Below, one piece after another: positions 37,936 to 46,142 of a stretch of 64,000 bases of DNA. The stretch comes from Sphingomonas natans (GTDB lineage: Bacteria; Pseudomonadota; Alphaproteobacteria; Sphingomonadales; Sphingomonadaceae). Under the pieces are notes generated by a model, which had not been told where the DNA came from, searched no databases, and saw nothing but the letters and a program-made list of their open reading frames with translations. Each line of letters starts with the position of its first letter. Position 1 is the stretch's first letter. The position numbers were made by a program, and so were the translations under genes. Location: positions 1 to 64,000 of the forward strand of contig NZ_JAUOTP010000005.1 of the NCBI RefSeq assembly GCF_030546695.1, read 5' to 3'.

Positions 37936-38972
37936 GCGCGCTGCTCCGCCATCGCAAGCAGGAAGGCGGCAGCACGCGCCGGTCCGTCCGGATCATGCAG
38001 CTTCGCGCCGACTCCGGTCGCTGACGCGGCGGTCTCGGCGAGGACCGCCTGCCAGTCCTCCGCCACCGGCCAACTTTCGCGAACAACCGCCGCCCTGGCA
38101 GCGCGCAGCTGCCGGGCCTTTGACCTTTGTTCGTCGAAGGGCCGCGCTTCGGGCAGGCACAGGAAAGGCTGCCCGGCCGCGAGCACCGCGCTCACGACCC
38201 CGTCCCCGCCCCCGCCGATGACGACGGTCGCACGGTCGATCTCGGCGGCCACGTCATCGACCCAACCCAGCATCTGAAGGTTTGCGGGGGCATCCGAGAC
38301 AGGCTCGATCAATCCGGCGACCCGCCAGTGGCGATCGGGTGTCGCCCGCGCCGCAGCGGCGAGCGCCGGTCCATCGATCATGCTCCCGCCTGCGCCGACG
38401 ACGACGAGGATATCGTCGCGCGGCGCATCCGGTGCCGGCTCCGACCGATGCGCGGTGAGCCCCGAAAAATAGGTCGTTTTCGCGCGCACCCAGTCCGGTG
38501 TCGCCGGATCGTCGAGAGCCTCGTCGAACGGCGCGATCAGCGCGTGTGCCGCGCGGAACGCGTCGAGATGCGCCGGGTCGTCGCGCAGCCCGGCGAGGCG
38601 GACATAGACGACCGGCGTCGCCGCCAGACGCGCGAGCATCGCCACCTCGACCGACACGTCGACGACGATCAAGGCGGGCCGCTCGTCCGCGATCCAGCGG
38701 CTCACGATCGCGACCCGCTCGCGGATGCCATCATGGTCGATCGGTGCAAAATGGAGCGCCTGCGCGCGATGCGCCTCGCCATCCGCGCCCGCGAAGCCCT
38801 GTTCCGGCAGGCAATCGTCGGGCAGCTCGATCGTCCGGACCCCGCCGGTCCGGCCCGCCAACCCGGTGCCGAGCAGTACGAGCCGCTCTCCTATCGAGTC
38901 GGCAAGGGCCAGCGCGCGCTGGCGATGCCCGTCGCCATGATGGTGGACATAATAGCCGATCGGACGCGCCAT
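37932..38972 (-). CDS. MurG/GT28-like glycosyltransferase
   Basis: A 346-residue GT-B-fold enzyme. The N-terminal loop YYVHHHGDGHRQRALAL and the C-terminal nucleotide-sugar site GGGGDGVVSAVLAAGQPFLCLPEARPFDEQ-like region (short parts GGGGDG, PEARPFDEQ) resemble MurG and related GT28 proteins that use UDP-sugars. No transmembrane helix. The ATG at 38972 shares one base with the stop of the upstream GT2 (TGATG), and the stop overlaps the next gene (ATGA). It is therefore one of three transferases with different folds expected to work in series. The sugar is unknown. Confidence 0.83.
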   Translation of the reverse strand: MARPIGYYVHHHGDGHRQRALALADSIGERLVLLGTGLAGRTGGVRTIELPDDCLPEQGFAGADGEAHRAQALHFAPIDHDGIRERVAIVSRWIADERPALIVVDVSVEVAMLARLAATPVVYVRLAGLRDDPAHLDAFRAAHALIAPFDEALDDPATPDWVRAKTTYFSGLTAHRSEPAPDAPRDDILVVVGAGGSMIDGPALAAAARATPDRHWRVAGLIEPVSDAPANLQMLGWVDDVAAEIDRATVVIGGGGDGVVSAVLAAGQPFLCLPEARPFDEQRSKARQLRAARAAVVRESWPVAEDWQAVLAETAASATGVGAKLHDPDGPARAAAFLLAMAEQRA

Positions 38973-39886
38973 CAGGCGGCGTCCGCCAGCCGCATGTCGT
39001 GCGGCATCGGCGGCAGCGCGGCCTCCTCCTGCACGATCCGGCGCTCGCCTTGGGGGTGCCCCCTCAGCGCGCGGCGCCATTCGGCCCGCGCCTGCCAGTG
39101 CGTGAAGGCCGGTGCGACGAGCGCGTCGCCCATGCCGGCCTCGCCGTGCAGCCGGCGCATGTCGTCCGCCATTCCGCCCGCCGCGCGGCCGTCCTGGCGC
39201 GGCGAGACATAGGTCCACACGCTCGCCGGATGCGCGAGCCGCCCGCCCACCGTGATCGCCGCATCCACCAGAGCGCGGTCCTCGCCCAGCGCCAGCAGCG
39301 GCACGCCGCCGGCCGCGCGGTAGAGGCTCGTCGGCAGAGCGAGGCTCGCGCCCGTATGATCGCCGTGGCGCGGCGCCGGATCCCAGGGCCGCGGATCGAT
39401 CGCATCCTCGATCGCGCGGACCCGCTCCCAATAGGCGTCCCACAGATGGCGGGCATTCTGCACGAGCGGCGCGAGCGGTTCCTCGGGATCGATTACGATC
39501 CGACCGCCGATCATGTTCGCGCCGCCGGCGGACGCCGCCAGATTCGCGCCGATCCAGGAGGGCGGCGGCCGGCAGTCGGCATCGGTCGACAGCAAAAGCC
39601 CGGCGGGACTGACCGCCGCACCCAGATCCATCGCCCGCCGACGCGCCGACCCGGCATGCGCGAGCGCCGGCGGAAACGACGCTTCGTCGAGATGCAGCTG
39701 CAGCCGGCTGCCCGGCCGTGCCGCGATCACCCGGACCAGCTCCGCCGAGCCGTCGTCGCTATTGTTGATGCACAAAGCGATCGGGATCAGCCCGTCCACA
39801 TCCTGCGCCGCCAATGCTTCGAACAGCCGCGGCAGTCGCGCGGCCTCGTTGCGCGCGGGCACGCAGACGCAAAAGGGCGGGGTCAT
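38972..39886 (-). CDS. GT2-family glycosyltransferase
   Basis: A 304-residue GT-A glycosyltransferase. It starts CVCVPARNEAARLPRLFEAL, has LCINNSDDGS and the DxD-type site LLSTDADCRPPPSW, followed by ALGEDRALVDAAI in the acceptor region. The start at 39886 overlaps the upstream GT4 stop (ATGA). No membrane segment was found, unlike processive synthases, so it likely adds a single sugar. Product and donor are unknown. Confidence 0.87.
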   Translation of the reverse strand: MTPPFCVCVPARNEAARLPRLFEALAAQDVDGLIPIALCINNSDDGSAELVRVIAARPGSRLQLHLDEASFPPALAHAGSARRRAMDLGAAVSPAGLLLSTDADCRPPPSWIGANLAASAGGANMIGGRIVIDPEEPLAPLVQNARHLWDAYWERVRAIEDAIDPRPWDPAPRHGDHTGASLALPTSLYRAAGGVPLLALGEDRALVDAAITVGGRLAHPASVWTYVSPRQDGRAAGGMADDMRRLHGEAGMGDALVAPAFTHWQARAEWRRALRGHPQGERRIVQEEAALPPMPHDMRLADAA

Positions 39887-40992
39887 GCGGCAGCGACCTC
39901 CAGATCGTTGGCCGCGTCCGAATGCGACGCGGGAAGCATGCGCGCCGACATGATCTCTTCGTAAAGCCGTTCGTAGCCGTCGATCATCGCTCCGGCATCG
40001 CACTTGCGCTCTGCGCGGGCTCGACAGGCCAGGCGCGAAAGCCCGAGCGCGGCGCGCGCCGCCTCGGCCAGCGCCCGCGGATCGTCGGGCGTCGCCAGCA
40101 CGCCGCTCGTCGCATCGAGGATCGCGGGGATCGCGCCGCGCGCATACGCGGCCACCGGCGTGCCGCAGGCCAGCGCCTCGGCGACGACCAGCCCGTAAGG
40201 CTCTTCCCAGCGCGGTGTGCACAGGAACGCGCGCGCACCGCCGATCAGCCGGCCCAGCGCGCCATGATCGAGATGACCCAGATATCGCGCTTTCGGCCCG
40301 AGCTTGGGTGCGATCTCGGCCTCGTACCAGTCGCGATCCGAGATCGGGCCGGCAATCCGCAACTCCATGTCCAGCAGCCGCGCCGCCTCGATGGCGTGAT
40401 CGAGGCCCTTCTCCGGCACGATGCGACCATACCAGACGAGATAGGGCTGCGCGTCGGGCACGAGCCGGAACGGGAAGCGCGCGAGATCGACGCCATTCTC
40501 CACGACCCGATCGATCGGTACGATCGGGCTCCACAGCCCCCTGATCGCTTCCGAGACCGCCACGAACCGCATCGTCTCCGCGCGGCACAGCCTGATGCCG
40601 CTCTCGAGCCAGCAGAAGGGCGGCGTGTGCAAGGTCGTCACCATCGGCGCCGAAATCGTGTCGGCCATCGTCACCGGCAGATAATGAAGCGAATTGTTGT
40701 GGATGATGTCGAAAGACCGGTGCCGGAGTGCGGACATCAGCGTCAGATAGGCATGATGCTCGCGGAAGAAGGTGACATCGACGGCCTCGGCGGTCCCTGT
40801 GCCGAGCAAAGCCGTCTCGTCGCAGATCGCCTCGTTCTTCAGATCGGGATCCGAGCGCGTCGATGCGAACAAGGTGACGTCATGTCCGCGCGCGGCGAGC
40901 GACGTCGCGAGCATGTGCGTATGCATCTCCAGGCCGCCGGCGAACGGCTCGCCGATCGCATGCTTGAGGTGCGCAATGATCCCGATCCGCAT
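39883..40992 (-). CDS. GT4-family glycosyltransferase, first gene of the operon
   Basis: A 369-residue GT-B retaining glycosyltransferase. The N-terminus MRIGIIAHLKHAIGEPFAGGLEMHTH-type region (GG-x-E-x-H-T loop) and the C-terminal EEPYGLVVAEALACGTPV (E-x7-E motif) are typical of GT4, as in MshA, BshA and PimA. The ATG at 40992 is chosen over an in-frame start at 41019 because homologues begin at MRIG. It is the first gene of seven coupled genes; the AT-rich 302 bases upstream hold the promoter. In mycothiol and bacillithiol pathways a GT4 makes the GlcNAc glycoside later deacetylated by a PIG-L enzyme, which may also be the logic here. Confidence 0.9.
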   Translation of the reverse strand: MRIGIIAHLKHAIGEPFAGGLEMHTHMLATSLAARGHDVTLFASTRSDPDLKNEAICDETALLGTGTAEAVDVTFFREHHAYLTLMSALRHRSFDIIHNNSLHYLPVTMADTISAPMVTTLHTPPFCWLESGIRLCRAETMRFVAVSEAIRGLWSPIVPIDRVVENGVDLARFPFRLVPDAQPYLVWYGRIVPEKGLDHAIEAARLLDMELRIAGPISDRDWYEAEIAPKLGPKARYLGHLDHGALGRLIGGARAFLCTPRWEEPYGLVVAEALACGTPVAAYARGAIPAILDATSGVLATPDDPRALAEAARAALGLSRLACRARAERKCDAGAMIDGYERLYEEIMSARMLPASHSDAANDLEVAAA

Positions 40993-41294
40993 ATTTGCCC
41001 CGCTCGTGCGAACGCGCAAGATGCGGCTGCGTTATAGTAACGCCCTATCTCGGATAAATATCCGTTCGGCCGAATTTCATGAAAAGCTCAAGACGCGCCA
41101 TACGCTATAGAATAGAGCCGGCAAACGACACGCGGCAACAATTCATCAAAAATATCACGAGACCCAGCTGCATCCAAGATCGTGCTGCGCTCGATTCCCA
41201 CTATAAGGTCGGCTATTGTCGAAAATGCACACTATACCGAGACTATATCGAGTTCGGTTAAGCTCACGAAGCGCTGCGATCCTACTTTTGATGA
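40993..41294. other. 302-base AT-rich gap upstream of the glycosyltransferase operon
   Basis: This region has clearly lower GC than its flanks and separates the operon start from the 3' end of the acetamidase gene, so it should hold the operon promoter. Two short palindromes lie close to the operon (41051-41064 and 41075-41084). TATA-like steps (for example TATTCTATAG and TTACTATAAC on the minus strand) are possible -10 sites, none convincing. A 60-codon plus-strand frame here has no ribosome site. Confidence 0.6.
41051..41064 (-). promoter_or_regulatory. palindrome upstream of the glycosyltransferase operon, possible operator
   Basis: CGGATAAATATCCG is a perfect inverted repeat (6-bp arms) about 60 bases before the operon ATG; a second palindrome, TTTCATGAAA, lies at 41075-41084. 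Either could bind a regulator. This rests on symmetry and position only. Confidence 0.3.
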
Positions 41295-42308
41295 TCAGCG
41301 CGCGCCGGTGAACAATCGCTTGGGCAGCACGACGTGGACGCCCTTGTTGCGATCGACCAATTCGGTGATCTCGACGTCCCCGGCGACGCTGATCAGCATA
41401 TAAGCGTCATCGCGGCTCATATGCTTTTCGGTCACGAGAAAGTCGATCATGTTGCGCAGCGCCTTGCGCGTCGCGTTCGAGAGATCGTCGTCGAAGCCCA
41501 TTGCGATCCATGCGTCGGGGGTCTCGGCGCGCGGATAAGGCAGCTTGGCCGCCTTGTGCAGCACGAAGCGGAACGTACCGACGAGCGAGGTCTCCAGCGC
41601 GGTGATGTCGACCTCGCCATTGCCCTGCGCGGCATGGCCGTCGCCCACTTGGAACAGCCCGCCAGTCGCATGAACCGGCAGATACAACGTCGTGCCGGCG
41701 ACCAGCGCCTTGTCGTCCATATTGCCGCCGTTGATCGTCGGCGGCGCACTGTCATAGCGGCCGAAGGAGGGCGGCGGCGCCACCCCCATCGATCCGAAGA
41801 ACGGGCGCAGCGGCACGTCGATGCCCGGTGCGAACTTGCCGACCATCCGTGCCTTGTCGAGCGGCACGATCTTCATGCGCGCATAAGGGAAGTCGTCGGT
41901 CAGGAAGCCGGCGCCGTAGCGAAACGCATTATAGGCATAGGGGATGGCGAGATCGATCGCGAGGATCTGCACCTCCAGCATGTCGCCCGGTTCCGCGCCC
42001 TCGATCGCGATCGGGCCGGTCAGGATATGCCCGCCCGGGCCGCGTGCGGCAGCCGGCACCTTGTCATAGACGTCGCGGAGACTCTGCTCGACATCGGCGG
42101 GCGCGACGCCGGCCTTTTCGAGGCCCGCCGGGCTGTTGGTCAGCAAAGTGTGGATCTTGACCGTGTCACCGGTCCGGATCGTCAGGACCGGTTTGGAAGT
42201 CGCATCATAATGACCCCACGCGACCGTCTCGGGCGTCGCCTGCAGCTCGACCGTCTTCGCCGCGAGCGGGGTTGCGGCGATCAGAGCGGCCAGAAATACG
42301 ATGCGCAT
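41295..42308 (-). CDS. exported acetamidase/formamidase family protein
   Basis: A 337-residue protein with a Sec signal (MRIVFLAALIAATPLAAK). The rest matches the FmdA/AmdA family, which hydrolyses small amides: WGHYDATSKPVLTIRTGD, GPIAIEGAEPGDMLEV, GDGHAAQGNGEVDITALE and the C-terminal ISVAGDVEITELVD are characteristic. The start at 42308 has AAGGAA ahead, while the frame extends further upstream without reason. Export to the periplasm is unusual for textbook formamidases but common in this branch. The natural amide is unknown. It is probably transcribed alone or with the small gene upstream. Confidence 0.92.
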   Translation of the reverse strand: MRIVFLAALIAATPLAAKTVELQATPETVAWGHYDATSKPVLTIRTGDTVKIHTLLTNSPAGLEKAGVAPADVEQSLRDVYDKVPAAARGPGGHILTGPIAIEGAEPGDMLEVQILAIDLAIPYAYNAFRYGAGFLTDDFPYARMKIVPLDKARMVGKFAPGIDVPLRPFFGSMGVAPPPSFGRYDSAPPTINGGNMDDKALVAGTTLYLPVHATGGLFQVGDGHAAQGNGEVDITALETSLVGTFRFVLHKAAKLPYPRAETPDAWIAMGFDDDLSNATRKALRNMIDFLVTEKHMSRDDAYMLISVAGDVEITELVDRNKGVHVVLPKRLFTGAR

Positions 42309-42382
42309 CGTCGTTTTCCTTTTCGATAAGCCTTGGCCGCAAGAAGAGACGCCGCGCCCGACTCCCGCTCGTCTTGCGGTGT

Positions 42383-42616
42383 CTAAACGCCGACGTCCAC
42401 GAACGGATGTGCCAGCCGCAGCACGTCGACGGCCCGCTCGATCTCTGCCATCTCGTAAGTTGTGCCCGCCGGGCGGACGTCCCAGTTGCAATGTCCATGC
42501 GTCGACAGCGAATAGACCTTGAGCTCGCCGATCGCCGCCCGCCACCGGACCGTCCCGCCGCCCTTGGACTTGGCGAGGTGGCGCACGATCACGTCTCTCA
42601 GTTCCGATCCCGTCAT
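42383..42616 (-). CDS. conserved-looking small protein (77 aa), unknown
   Basis: A 77-residue soluble protein with balanced composition, no signal peptide and no membrane segment. Features are a helical start (ELRDVIVRHLAKS), a middle region with LKVYSLSTHGHCNWDVRP and an acidic helix EMAEIERAVDVLRLAHPFVD. The composition is unlike the Arg/Ala-rich shadow frames, which supports a real gene. The ribosome site is weak. It lies between the acetamidase and the NHL protein genes on the same strand. I do not recognise its function. Confidence 0.65.
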   Translation of the reverse strand: MTGSELRDVIVRHLAKSKGGGTVRWRAAIGELKVYSLSTHGHCNWDVRPAGTTYEMAEIERAVDVLRLAHPFVDVGV

Positions 42617-42717
42617 GCCGGTCTCATGTCGCCTGACCTGACGGCTGTCGAGGGGCGGCCATCCGTATACGGGCGATCATGCGCGCGGATGAACTGTTGC
42701 GACGATGGGCCTCGGGC

Positions 42718-43812
42718 TTACTTCTTCGGAATAAAGCGCTGCACACGCTGCCCGGTCAGTTCCGCGGTATATAAGGCGTCGTGGCTGTCGGTCGCGATCA
42801 GGTGAAGGCCCGAAAACTGTCCCGGCGCGCTGCCCTTGCTCCCGAAGGCCCCGAGCAGGGCGAGGCGCGCCCGGTCGAACACGAGCACGCGCGAATTGCC
42901 CGAGTCCGAGACATACAAATATCTCTGAGCGGCATCTGCCGAGAAGGCGATGCCCGAGGCGGTCTGCGGCGAGGCCATGTTGCGATCGACGAAGACCTGG
43001 CCGAGATATTTGCCGGTCGGCGTGAAGACCTGAACCCGCTGGTTGTAGCGATCGGCAACGTAGAGCTTGCCGTCGCGGGACAGCTCGACGCCATGGACCC
43101 CGCTGAAGCCCTGCGGACCGTCGCCGGTCTCGGGCGTGAACGACGCGCCGGCGACACGCGGCTCGGGAGCCGGCGCTTCGGGCGGCGCAGCGCCGAACGC
43201 GCCCCACATCCGCTTGAACGCGCCGGTCTCGCTGTCGAACACGATCACCCGGCGGTTGCCATAGCCATCCGCAACATAGACCTCGTGGGCGCGATCATCG
43301 ACGAAGATGTCCGCCGGCGCGTGGAGGTTCGCCGTGTCGAGGTCGCCCTTGCTGGCGCCGGGGCGCCCGATCTGGCGGAGGAAATGGCCGTCGGGCGCGA
43401 AGACAAGCAGCATGTCGTCGGTGCCGGAATTGCCCGTGATCCAGACCCGCCCCTTGCGGTCGACGGCCAGGCTATGCTCGTTCGCGGGCCAGTCATAGCC
43501 CGCACCCGGCCCGCCGAACCCGCGCAGATAGGTTCCGTCGCGCGCGAAGGCGAGGATCGGCGGCGCGGCCTTCGCGCCATCCGCCGCATGCGCCGTTCGC
43601 GGGCGGTGCAGGATCCAGACATGGTCCTGCGCATCCACCGCCACCGCGCTGATATTGCCGATCAGCAATCCGGCGGGTGGCTTCAGCCAGTTCGCGTCGG
43701 GGGTCAGAACGGGCATCACCGGCGGCCGCGCCCCGGCCATCGCGCCGGATCCGCTGAAGGCAAGCGTCGCCGCCAGGAGCAACCCGATCTTGTGAAGAAC
43801 GCGCTTGGTCAT
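42718..43812 (-). CDS. exported NHL-repeat / six-bladed beta-propeller protein
   Basis: A 364-residue protein with a Sec signal (HKIGLLLAATLAFSGSGAMA) and several NHL-like repeats: AVDAQDHVWIL, LAVDRKGRVWITG, DIFVDDRAHEVYVADGYGNRRV, VELSRDGKLYVADRYNQRVQVF and YLYVSDSGNSRVLVF. It resembles the peptidyl-alpha-hydroxyglycine lyase (PAL)-like propellers often found in proteobacteria, which may be enzymes or binding proteins. The ATG at 43812 starts the signal peptide; earlier in-frame codons are less likely. It is 23 bases from the hydratase-family gene upstream on the same strand, so co-transcription is possible, but a functional link is not evident. Confidence 0.87.
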   Translation of the reverse strand: MTKRVLHKIGLLLAATLAFSGSGAMAGARPPVMPVLTPDANWLKPPAGLLIGNISAVAVDAQDHVWILHRPRTAHAADGAKAAPPILAFARDGTYLRGFGGPGAGYDWPANEHSLAVDRKGRVWITGNSGTDDMLLVFAPDGHFLRQIGRPGASKGDLDTANLHAPADIFVDDRAHEVYVADGYGNRRVIVFDSETGAFKRMWGAFGAAPPEAPAPEPRVAGASFTPETGDGPQGFSGVHGVELSRDGKLYVADRYNQRVQVFTPTGKYLGQVFVDRNMASPQTASGIAFSADAAQRYLYVSDSGNSRVLVFDRARLALLGAFGSKGSAPGQFSGLHLIATDSHDALYTAELTGQRVQRFIPKK

Positions 43813-43835
43813 GATCCCCTTTCCGATCGTCCCGA

Positions 43836-44882
43836 TTAGTAAGCGGGCGACCATTCCTCATCCGGCAGCGGCGCGAAGATCTGGTCGATCAGGTGGCCCG
43901 TCACCCCATCGGGCGTGGCAGGATCCCAGCGCGGCGCATTGTCCTTGTCGATCAGCAAGGCGCGCACGCCCTCGAGGAAATCGTGCCGCTGGCATACGCG
44001 CGAGGCGACCCGATATTCGACCATCATCTCGCCCGCGAAATCGGTCTGCGCGGCCCCCTGCGCGAGCAGTTCGAGCGAGACCTTGCACGCTTGCGGGCTC
44101 TTGGTGGCGAGGATTGCCATTTGCTGCCGCGCCCAGTCCGATCCGTCCGCCGTCAGTACGGCCAGGACCTCCTCAAAATCGTCCGAGGCGAACAGGCGAT
44201 CGATATCGTCGCGAAACGTCAGGATCGTGGGCTCGTCGGGCTGCCCGGACAGGCGCTCCAGGATCGCAGGTGCCTCCGCCGAAGGCCTCGCAAGCAGTTG
44301 CTGCTTGGCCTCTTCCACCCGGTCGCTCTGCAGATAATGCGTCGCCAGTCCCAGCGTGAGGCAATCCGCGCCGGTCAGTCGCGCGCCCGTCAGCGCCAGA
44401 TATTGCCCAATCCGCCCCGGCAACCGCGACAGATACCAGCCCGCCCCGACATCGGGGAACAAGCCGATCGTCGTCTCGGGCATCGCGAACATGGTCCGTT
44501 CGGTCGCGATGCGATGGCGCGCGGGCAGGCCGATGCCGACCCCGCCGCCCATCACGATCCCGTCCAGCACGCTGACGATCGGCTTGGCATACGTGAACAG
44601 CAGATGGTTGAGCTGATATTCGGTGTGGAAAAATGCCCTCGCCGCGGCGCCGTCCCCCCGCCCGCTCTCCGCCGCCGCGCGCACGTCGCCGCCCGCACAG
44701 AAGCCGCGCCCCTCGGCATGGTCGAGCAGCACCAGCTCGACCGCCGGATCGGTTCGCCATTCGAGCAAAGCCGCGATCATCGCCTCGCACATCGGCAAGG
44801 TCAGCGCATGGATCGCGCGCGGCCGGTTAAGGCGCAGTCGCCCGACCGCGCCCTCGCGCATCACGATCAGTTCGTCGGTCAT
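43836..44882 (-). CDS. 3-hydroxyisobutyryl-CoA hydrolase / enoyl-CoA hydratase family
   Basis: A 348-residue crotonase-fold protein of the long ECH_2 type. The oxyanion region GRGFCAGGDVRAAAE and GGGVGIGLPARHRIATERT plus MPETTIGLFPDVGAGWYLSRLPG are the hallmarks of 3-hydroxyisobutyryl-CoA hydrolase in valine breakdown; the F-P-D-V-G motif distinguishes it from simple enoyl-CoA hydratases. The start overlaps the stop of the acyl-CoA dehydrogenase gene (ATGA at 44879-44882). The pair would carry isobutyryl-CoA toward 3-hydroxyisobutyrate, needing a separate hydratase not seen here. Confidence 0.92.
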   Translation of the reverse strand: MTDELIVMREGAVGRLRLNRPRAIHALTLPMCEAMIAALLEWRTDPAVELVLLDHAEGRGFCAGGDVRAAAESGRGDGAAARAFFHTEYQLNHLLFTYAKPIVSVLDGIVMGGGVGIGLPARHRIATERTMFAMPETTIGLFPDVGAGWYLSRLPGRIGQYLALTGARLTGADCLTLGLATHYLQSDRVEEAKQQLLARPSAEAPAILERLSGQPDEPTILTFRDDIDRLFASDDFEEVLAVLTADGSDWARQQMAILATKSPQACKVSLELLAQGAAQTDFAGEMMVEYRVASRVCQRHDFLEGVRALLIDKDNAPRWDPATPDGVTGHLIDQIFAPLPDEEWSPAY

Positions 44883-46024
44883 CCGCGCACCAGATCGCGT
44901 CCAATGATCATCTGCATCACTTCGTTGGTGCCTTCCAGGATGCGGTGGACGCGCAGGTCGCGCAGCAGTTTCTCGATCGGATAATCCTTCAGATAGCCAT
45001 AGCCCCCGAACAATTGCAGCGCGCGATCGACGACCGACCAGCCGGTGTCCGTCGCCAGCTTCTTGGCCATCGCCGCGAACTTGGTCCTGTCGGGCGCGCC
45101 CTCGGTCACCTTGACCGCCGCCGCATAGAGCAGCATCCGCGCCGCCTGCAGCTCTGTTTCCATGTCGGCGAGCTTGAACTGCGTGGCCTGGAAATCGGCG
45201 ACCGCCTTCCCGAACTGGCGGCGCTCCTTCACATAGGCGATCGCCTCGTCCAGCGCGCGCTGCGCCCCGCCGAGCGAGCAGGCGCCGATATTGAGCCGCC
45301 CGCCGTCAAGCCCCGTCATCGCGATGCGGAAGCCCTCGCCCTCCGTGCCGATGCGGTTGGTGACGGGCACGCGTACGCCGTCGAAATTCACCTGCGCGGT
45401 CGGCTGGCTGTTCCAGCCGAGCTTGCGCTCGGGCGCCCCGAAGCTGACGCCGGGCATGTCCTTCTCGATGACGAGGCAGGAAATGCCAGCGGGTCCCTCC
45501 TCGCCGGTGCGGACCATCGTAACGTAGAGATCGTTGACCCCGCCGCCCGAGATGAACTGCTTTTGCCCGGTGACGACATATGCGTCCCCCTCGCGCACCG
45601 CCTTGGTCTTCAACGCGGCCGCATCCGATCCCGAGCCCGGCTCGGTCAGGCAATAGCTGGCGAGCAGATCGCACGAGACAAGACCGGGGAGATAGGCCTG
45701 CTTCGCCGCCCGATCGCCGAAGCGATCGATCATCCACGCCGCCATATTGTGGATCGAGATGAAGGCCGAGGTGGACGGACAGCCATAGGCCATCGCCTCC
45801 ATGATCAACGCCGCCTCCAGCCGCCCCAACCCGACGCCGCCCGATTCTTCCGAGACGTAGATCGCGCCGAAGCCGAGTGCGGCAGCCGCCTTCACCGCGT
45901 CGCGCGGGAAGATATGGTGCTCGTCCCACTCGGCCGCGAACGGGGTGATATGTTCGGCGGTGAAGCGGCGCGCCATCTCCTGGATCGCGCGCTGGTCGTC
46001 ATCCAGATCGAACGGGCTGCTCAC
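44879..46024 (-). CDS. acyl-CoA dehydrogenase, probable isobutyryl-CoA dehydrogenase
   Basis: A flavoprotein of about 381 residues from the GTG at 46024 (a TTG at 46048 would add eight). Motifs: YCLTEPGSGSDAAALKT, ITGQKQFIS-like (TGQKQFISGGG), RRQFGKAVADFQATQFKLADM and ALQLFGGYGYLKDYP with the catalytic-Glu motif ILEGTNEVMQ. Together with the overlapping 3-hydroxyisobutyryl-CoA hydrolase gene this points to isobutyryl-CoA dehydrogenase of the valine pathway. Short-branched-chain acyl-CoA specificity is inferred from context. It contrasts with the atypical homologue at 36844. Confidence 0.92.
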   Translation of the reverse strand: MSSPFDLDDDQRAIQEMARRFTAEHITPFAAEWDEHHIFPRDAVKAAAALGFGAIYVSEESGGVGLGRLEAALIMEAMAYGCPSTSAFISIHNMAAWMIDRFGDRAAKQAYLPGLVSCDLLASYCLTEPGSGSDAAALKTKAVREGDAYVVTGQKQFISGGGVNDLYVTMVRTGEEGPAGISCLVIEKDMPGVSFGAPERKLGWNSQPTAQVNFDGVRVPVTNRIGTEGEGFRIAMTGLDGGRLNIGACSLGGAQRALDEAIAYVKERRQFGKAVADFQATQFKLADMETELQAARMLLYAAAVKVTEGAPDRTKFAAMAKKLATDTGWSVVDRALQLFGGYGYLKDYPIEKLLRDLRVHRILEGTNEVMQMIIGRDLVRG

Positions 46025-46142
46025 CGCGTCGCGATCCCGGCGGGGCAAGTCGCGTCTTCGCGCGCATCGGCCATGAGCAATCCTCCTGCCGCCTCATCGC
46101 TTGTCACGCCCGGCGCCGCAAGGCACCGGCGCGGGCGGCGGA

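Noticed and set aside
34757-40992. Reading the operon as a Nod-factor locus
   Set aside because: No NodA acyltransferase or NodC-like chitin synthase is present, and three different transferase folds do not fit a chitin backbone.
36164-40992. Reading the GT4 plus PIG-L genes as a bacillithiol or mycothiol pathway
   Set aside because: No BshC- or MshC-like cysteine ligase is nearby, and the extra transferases and methyltransferase are not part of those pathways.
41079-41261. 60-codon plus-strand frame in the AT-rich gap
   Set aside because: No ribosome site, no family resemblance, and it overlaps the probable promoter of the divergent operon.
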